The notes beneath the pieces were generated by a model. It did not search any database. It was not told where the DNA came from and saw only the letters and a list, made by a program, of their open reading frames with translations. Positions 60,277 to 64,000 of a stretch of DNA of 64,000 nucleotides are shown here, piece after piece; position 1 is the stretch's first letter, and every line of letters begins with the position of its first letter. The position numbers were made by a program, and so were the translations under genes. Source of the stretch: JBFXCS01 sp050181915. GTDB lineage: Bacteria; Actinomycetota; Thermoleophilia; Miltoncostaeales; Miltoncostaeaceae. The stretch covers positions 992,001 through 1,056,000 of the forward strand of contig JBFXCS010000001.1 in the NCBI GenBank assembly GCA_050181915.1. Direction: 5' to 3'.

Positions 60277-60426
60277 ATGGCGAACCCGGACGCCGCGCCC
60301 GACGCCCTGCGCGACCCGGTGCTCGCGACCTGCGTGACGATGATGATCGGCAGCGGCATCGTGCCGCCGATTCTGCCGCTTTGCGCGCGGTCGTTCGGCA
60401 TGGGCTACGCGGCGGTGGAGGCGTGA
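60277..60426 (+). pseudogene. Truncated MFS transporter fragment (first 49 residues)
   Basis: An ATG with nearby purine-rich sequence opens a 49-residue frame. It reads DPVLATCVTMMIGSGIVPPI and LPLCARSFGMGYAAV, the usual first transmembrane helix and loop of a major-facilitator transporter (LGxGIVxPILPLYARSFG). The frame then ends at a TGA that overlaps the GTG of the next gene (GTGA). The remaining 350 or more residues of a transporter are absent. It looks like the remnant of a deletion that fused two loci; a 49-residue functional membrane peptide is less likely. Confidence 0.65.
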
Positions 60427-61004
60427 GCGCGGCCGTCGACCTGTGGTGGCTGCCCCTCGGCGCCGGCGGCCGGGTGGTGCCCGCCTGCGGCCGGGCCTAC
60501 GAGGCGGTCGCCGCCGCGCTCGCCCGGCGCGAGCGGCGCGCGCTGTACCACGCCGCCCTGCTGGTGACGCTCGCGGGCGAGCTCACGGCGATCGAGTTGG
60601 CCCCCGCCTGGGGCACGCCGCCCGGCCCGCACGGCGTCGTGGCCACCGGATCGGTCGGCGTCGCCGGGGCGGGACGGCTGCCCCTCCTGCGCTACGAGGT
60701 CCGCCGCTGGAGGGGCGGCGCGATCTCCGACCTCGACCACGCCGCCGCGGGACCGATCACGGCGAGCACCGACCCGGCGGTCGCGCGGCGGCTGCTGGAG
60801 CTGGTGCCCGCCGTTCCCCTCCACGTCTGGGGCCGCGACGCCGTCGGGGCCGGCGACATGTGGAACTCGAACTCGGTGATCGCATGGCTGCTGCTCATCT
60901 CGGGCGCCGTCGCCCGACTCCCGGATCCGCCGGCCGGCGGACGGGCGCCCGGCTGGCGCGCCGGCGCGGTCGCCGCTCAGGAGGCCGGCGCGTCGCTCCT
61001 GTGA
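60423..61004 (+). CDS. Conserved hypothetical protein with WNSNSVIAWLL motif
   Basis: A 193-residue soluble protein that I cannot assign. It starts SAAVDLWWLPLGAGGRVVPA, has a middle part VPAVPLHVWGRDAVGAGD and a striking segment DMWNSNSVIAWLLLISGAVA (about 146-165). As far as I recall, that segment recurs in an unnamed actinobacterial family that may be hydrolase-like. The GTG overlaps the stop of the MFS fragment (GTGA). It lies just before the candidate RNA and Abi-family gene and could be part of that accessory patch. No catalytic residues can be named. Confidence 0.62.
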   Translation: MSAAVDLWWLPLGAGGRVVPACGRAYEAVAAALARRERRALYHAALLVTLAGELTAIELAPAWGTPPGPHGVVATGSVGVAGAGRLPLLRYEVRRWRGGAISDLDHAAAGPITASTDPAVARRLLELVPAVPLHVWGRDAVGAGDMWNSNSVIAWLLLISGAVARLPDPPAGGRAPGWRAGAVAAQEAGASLL

Positions 61005-61035
61005 GGTCGTCGGGCGTCGCGCGTAGGCTCGGAAA

Positions 61036-61090
61036 GCAGTAACCCCGGAGACATGCTTTCGCAGAGGCCTTCCGGGGTCTTCATGGGAGA
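61036..61090 (+). ncRNA. Candidate abiF-like structured RNA upstream of the Abi-family gene
   Basis: ACCCCGGA (61042-61049) pairs with TCCGGGGT (61071-61078), with a small TGC-TTTC-GCA hairpin (61054-61063) inside the loop. The segment lies just 19 nt before the Abi-family ATG at 61109. Abi_2/AbiF-type HEPN proteins are known to be preceded by a structured RNA (the abiF motif). The position and hairpin fit, but the consensus cannot be checked here. It could also be a terminator for the upstream gene. Confidence 0.45.
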
Positions 61091-61108
61091 AGGTAGCACG
61101 GAGGGCCG

Positions 61109-61761
61109 ATGGCGCCACGCGGCGAGCCGGACATAGCGCGGATCGCCGTCGCCCTCTCCCCGGAGCGCCTCGCGCCCTACCTGCATACCACCGGCGGCGA
61201 CCTTCTCCGAGCTGTGAACCTGTACGAGTGGAACCTCGCCGTCTCCGGCGCGCTGTACGAGCCCTGGGCGTCCTTGAAGTCGTCCTTCGCAACGCCCTGA
61301 GCACGCAGCTCGCCGCGCGTCACGGTGCCCTCTCAGGGCACTGGTACGACGATCCGCTCGGCGTCCTCTCCGATCTCGCGCACGAGGACATCGACGCTGC
61401 ACGCCGCCGGGTACGGAGACTGCGCCGCCCGGAAACCCCCGGCAGGGTGGTTGCCGAGTTGAACTTCGGGTTCTGGAAGTTCCTGCTCGCGAAGCGCTAC
61501 GAAGCGACCCTGTGGACCGGCCACCTGCGACATGCCTTCCCGAACCTGCGACCGCAACGACGTGCAACCGTCTACCGAGCGCTGGACGAGCTGCACACGG
61601 TGCGCAACCGGATCGCCCATCATGAACCGATCCACAGCCGTGACCTGATCGCCGACACCCGGACCATCCATCGTCTGCTCGACTGGATCGACCATGACGT
61701 GCATGCCTGGGCGGTCGCGCTTTCCCGCCTCCGGCCGATCATCGCGGCGCGCCCGAGCTGA
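61109..61761 (+). pseudogene. Abi-family (Abi_2/AbiF-like) HEPN protein, frameshifted
   Basis: Two frames together make one Abi-family protein of about 217 residues. Frame 1 (61109 to about 61264) reads LSPERLAPYLHTTGGDLLRA and LYEWNLAVSGALYEP. Frame 2 then continues LGVLEVVLRNALSTQL, FGFWKFLLAKRYEATLW and ELHTVRNRIAHHEPI, which carries the HEPN RNase motif RNxxxH. The break lies at gagccctggg (61259-61268): one missing C in the CCC run would restore the frame. GGAGGG stands before ATG 61109. Base use is less GC-rich than in the neighbours. Such proteins are phage-defence or toxin-type RNases. The 3' end overlaps cydC by 23 nt on the opposite strand. Confidence 0.75.
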
Positions 61762-63481
61762 TGTCGAGCGCCATCAGCTCCCGGTAGAGATCGCTGCGCG
61801 CCACGAGCTCCGCGTGGGTGCCGCGGTCGGCGATGCGACCGTCGTGCAGCACGATCACCTCGTCGAAGCGGTCGAGCCCGATCGGCGAGTGGGTGATGAG
61901 CAGCACGGAATCGTCGCCGGCGCCGTCCAGCAGGTCGCGCACGAAGGCGCCCGTCCCGGCCGGGTCGAGGTGGGCGGTCGGCTCGTCGAGCACCAGCACC
62001 GGGGCGCGCGAGACGAGCGTTCGGGCGAGGGCGATGCGGCTGCGCTGGCCGCCCGAGACCTCGGCGCCGTCCTCCCCCACCTGGGTGTCCAGGCCGTCGG
62101 GCAGGCCCGCCACCCAGTCGCCCAGGCCGGCCCGCCGCAGGGCGTCGAGCACCTCCCCGTCCTCCGCCCCGGTGCGCCCGATGCGGACGTTGTCGCGGAT
62201 GCTCGCCGCGAACAGGTGGGCGTCCTGGTCGCACAGGCGCACCGCGCGGCGCAGGTCGTCCTGGGCGTAGCGGGACAGGTCGCGGCCGTCCAGCAGGGCG
62301 CGGCCGCCGTCGAGGTCGCGGAAGCGCGCCAGGACGCTCGCGACGGTGCTCTTGCCGGCGCCGCTGCGGCCGACCACGGCCGCGCGGCGGCCGGGGTCGA
62401 GGCGCAGGTCGACGCCGTCGAGCACCCACGGCCCGTCCTCCGACCAGCGCAGGCGCGCGCCCTCCAGCGCCAGGGCCGGCCGGGCGGGGACCGGCAGGGG
62501 CTCGGCCGGGTCGGCGACCGGCGGGCGGCGCCGGGAGACCTCCTCCAGGCGCCCCGCCGCGGTCGCCATCGCCCGCAGGCGCTGGGCGGCGGCGGGCAGC
62601 GGGGCGAGCGCCTCCACCGAGGCCAGCGCCAGCAGGGCCAGCGCCGCCAGCAGCACCCCGTCGAGGCGGCCGTCGGCGACGGCGGGGATGCCCACCCACA
62701 GCACGGCGGCGGCCGCCAGGCCCGCCAGGGCGGCGAGGGCGCCGGTGGTCGTCGCCCCCGCGGCCGCGTCGGCGCGGGCCGTGCGCGCCAGGTCGGCGTC
62801 GAGCGCGCGCACGCGGTCCACCCGCTCGTCCTCCAGCCCGTACGCCGCCAGGTCCGGCGCGAGGCGCACGTCCTCGACGATCTCGGCGGTCAGGGCGGCG
62901 CGGGCCCCCGCCTGGCGGCGCGCCGCCCGGCGTCCCGACGTCGCCGCCGCCGCCGTCAGCGCGACCGCCGACCCCAGCAGCACCACGGCCAGGACGAGCC
63001 CGGCCTGCGGCAGGATCGCCCACGCCACCCCCGAGGCCCCGGCGCACACGACGACCGCGACGACGGGCGGGCCCAGCACGCGCACGAACAGGTCCTGCAT
63101 CGCGTCGACATCGGCCACCAGGCGACTCAGCAGATCACCGGGACGCATCGCGGGGATGCCCCCGGGCACCAGCGGCACCAGCCGCTCGTAGAGCCGCCGC
63201 CTCATGCCGGCCAGCACGCGCAGCGCCACGTCGTGGGAGGAGAGGCGCTCCACGTAGCGGAACAGCGCGCGCCCGATGGCGCACGCCCGCACCGCCACGA
63301 TGGCGACGGTCAGGGTGAGGATCGGCGGCCCCTGGGCCGCCCGGCTGATCAGGTAGCCCGAGGTCGCCAGCAGGGCGATCGCCGAGCCCACCGCCAGCAC
63401 CCCGGCGACCAGCGCCAGCGCCAGGCGCCCCCGGCCGGGGGCCGCCAGGCGGGCGGCGCGGGCGAGCGCGCCGGCGCTCAC
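61739..63481 (-). CDS. cydC: Thiol-reductant ABC exporter subunit CydC
   Basis: With CydD it exports glutathione or cysteine (or a heme-related compound) across the membrane, needed for assembly of cytochrome bd oxidase. The 580-residue half-transporter has six membrane spans (about 15-300) and an ABC ATPase domain (about 340-575). Walker A is GRSGAGKST, the signature is VSGGQRSRIAL, Walker B is VLVLDEPT and the H-loop is ITHS. GTG 63481 overlaps the cydD stop (GTGA). Cytochrome bd genes are not in the window but may lie just upstream beyond the edge. Its 3' end overlaps the frameshifted Abi gene. Confidence 0.92.
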   Translation of the reverse strand: MSAGALARAARLAAPGRGRLALALVAGVLAVGSAIALLATSGYLISRAAQGPPILTLTVAIVAVRACAIGRALFRYVERLSSHDVALRVLAGMRRRLYERLVPLVPGGIPAMRPGDLLSRLVADVDAMQDLFVRVLGPPVVAVVVCAGASGVAWAILPQAGLVLAVVLLGSAVALTAAAATSGRRAARRQAGARAALTAEIVEDVRLAPDLAAYGLEDERVDRVRALDADLARTARADAAAGATTTGALAALAGLAAAAVLWVGIPAVADGRLDGVLLAALALLALASVEALAPLPAAAQRLRAMATAAGRLEEVSRRRPPVADPAEPLPVPARPALALEGARLRWSEDGPWVLDGVDLRLDPGRRAAVVGRSGAGKSTVASVLARFRDLDGGRALLDGRDLSRYAQDDLRRAVRLCDQDAHLFAASIRDNVRIGRTGAEDGEVLDALRRAGLGDWVAGLPDGLDTQVGEDGAEVSGGQRSRIALARTLVSRAPVLVLDEPTAHLDPAGTGAFVRDLLDGAGDDSVLLITHSPIGLDRFDEVIVLHDGRIADRGTHAELVARSDLYRELMALDISSGAPR

Positions 63482-64000
63482 GCCGCCGCCCCCGCCGTCG
63501 CGGCGGCGAGCTGCGCCCCGAACGCCCCGTGCAGGCCGCCCAGCATCTCGGGCGGGCCGACCTCGACGACGCGCCCGCCCTCCAGCACCACCACCCGGTC
63601 GGCGCGCCGCGCCAGGTCGAGGCGGTGGACGGCCATCACCGCCGTGCGGCCCCGGCACAGGCGCTCGATCGCCTCCGCCACCTCGGCGGCCGTGGCCGGG
63701 TCGAGGGCGGCGGTGGGCTCGTCGAGCAGCACCAGCGGGGCGTCGCGCAGGAAGGCCCTCGCCAGCGCCACCCGCTGCGCCTCGCCGGCCGACAGGGCGC
63801 GGCCCCCCTCCCCCACGGCGGTGTCGATTCCCCGCGGCAGCGACGCCACCAGCCGGCCGGCGCCCGCCGCGGCGAGCGCCTCCCGCACGCGGGCGTCGGA
63901 CGCGCCCCGGTCGGCCATGCGGACGTTGTCGGCGACCGTGCCCGCGACCAGGCCCGGCCGCTGCGGCACCCAGGCGACGCGGCGCCGCCACGCCTGCGGG
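63478..64000 (-). CDS. cydD: Thiol-reductant ABC exporter subunit CydD (5' end cut by window edge)
   Basis: Only the C-terminal 173 or so residues are visible, consisting of the ABC ATPase part. It shows the Q-loop region VPQRPGLVAGTVADNVRM, the ABC signature LSAGEAQRVALARA, Walker B PLVLLDEPTAALDP and the H-loop AVHRLDLA. The signature LSAGEAQR, in place of LSGGQ, is common in CydD. The membrane part and Walker A lie beyond position 64000. Its TGA overlaps the cydC start (GTGA), so the two half-transporters are produced in equal amounts. Confidence 0.9.
   Translation of the reverse strand, partial: PQAWRRRVAWVPQRPGLVAGTVADNVRMADRGASDARVREALAAAGAGRLVASLPRGIDTAVGEGGRALSAGEAQRVALARAFLRDAPLVLLDEPTAALDPATAAEVAEAIERLCRGRTAVMAVHRLDLARRADRVVVLEGGRVVEVGPPEMLGGLHGAFGAQLAAATAGAAA

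Noticed and set aside
61255..61275. Programmed frameshifting as the sole explanation of the Abi gene
   Set aside because: Only a short CCC run is present, without a classical slippery heptamer or a downstream stimulatory structure that I can see; a simple deletion is more economical, though not excluded.

Overview
The window is about 64 kb of very GC-rich DNA (roughly 75% by eye) from a chromosome. It is densely packed, with many start/stop overlaps of the GTGA, ATGA or TGATG type. The gene content points to an Actinomycetota chromosome, most likely a deep-branching lineage of the Thermoleophilia type (Solirubrobacter/Gaiella/Miltoncostaea relatives). The clues are an actinobacterial two-gene cytochrome-c maturation remnant, methionine aminopeptidase with a SEC-C knuckle, DUF2510 proteins, an ECF41 sigma factor, and -10 boxes placed 6-8 nt before start codons (leaderless mRNAs). 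This placement is an inference from content; no rRNA gene is present to confirm it. I saw no tRNA, rRNA, CRISPR array, insertion sequence or replication origin.

Layout. 1-8.1 kb: second-messenger genes (a GGDEF/HD-GYP response regulator and a CHASE2 class III cyclase, translationally coupled), a secreted NHL-repeat protein, a Crp-family regulator, a PAP2 phosphatase and methionine aminopeptidase. 8.2-16.2 kb: phosphofructokinase with PPi-type residues, topoisomerase III with an overlapping GGQ release-factor-like gene, an acetyltransferase, a methyltransferase, a type II NADH dehydrogenase and a nitroreductase. 16.2-17.7 kb: a lower-GC patch with two small secreted or membrane proteins of unknown function. 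17.7-23.3 kb: a GNAT/CelD-like protein, a cell-wall amidase, an epimerase plus ECF41 sigma cassette with a matching promoter, and a cupin gene behind a LexA-type box. 23.3-34.9 kb: secreted proteins, a LuxR/ECF sigma/anti-sigma operon, a sulfotransferase-sulfatase pair, envelope enzymes and an A-type Fe-S carrier. 35-43 kb: a TetR/MFS efflux pair, polysaccharide deacetylase, glucosaminidase, an FAD desaturase, a lipoprotein and a DUF72 protein.

43.1-51.4 kb holds the most distinctive locus. It is a seven-gene overlapping operon of WxL-like and DUF916-type surface proteins, plus a lipoprotein, ending in a membrane diguanylate cyclase. It lies directly downstream of a GAF/GGDEF/HD-GYP protein. 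Four promoters resembling those of the motility/sporulation sigma factor (sigma28/FliA/WhiG type, TCAA-N15/16-GCCGAT) lie before the c-di-GMP and surface-protein genes. They suggest one regulon linking c-di-GMP turnover with the cell surface.

51.5-59.9 kb: cytochrome-c maturation proteins, then a compact deoC-hisIE-trpE-trpG-trpD-trpC amino-acid cluster, and Fpg/Nei glycosylase with a Nudix hydrolase. 60.2-61.8 kb is an accessory patch. It holds a truncated MFS fragment, an orphan gene and a frameshifted Abi-family HEPN gene preceded by a hairpin that may be its partner RNA. The window ends in cydC and a partial cydD.
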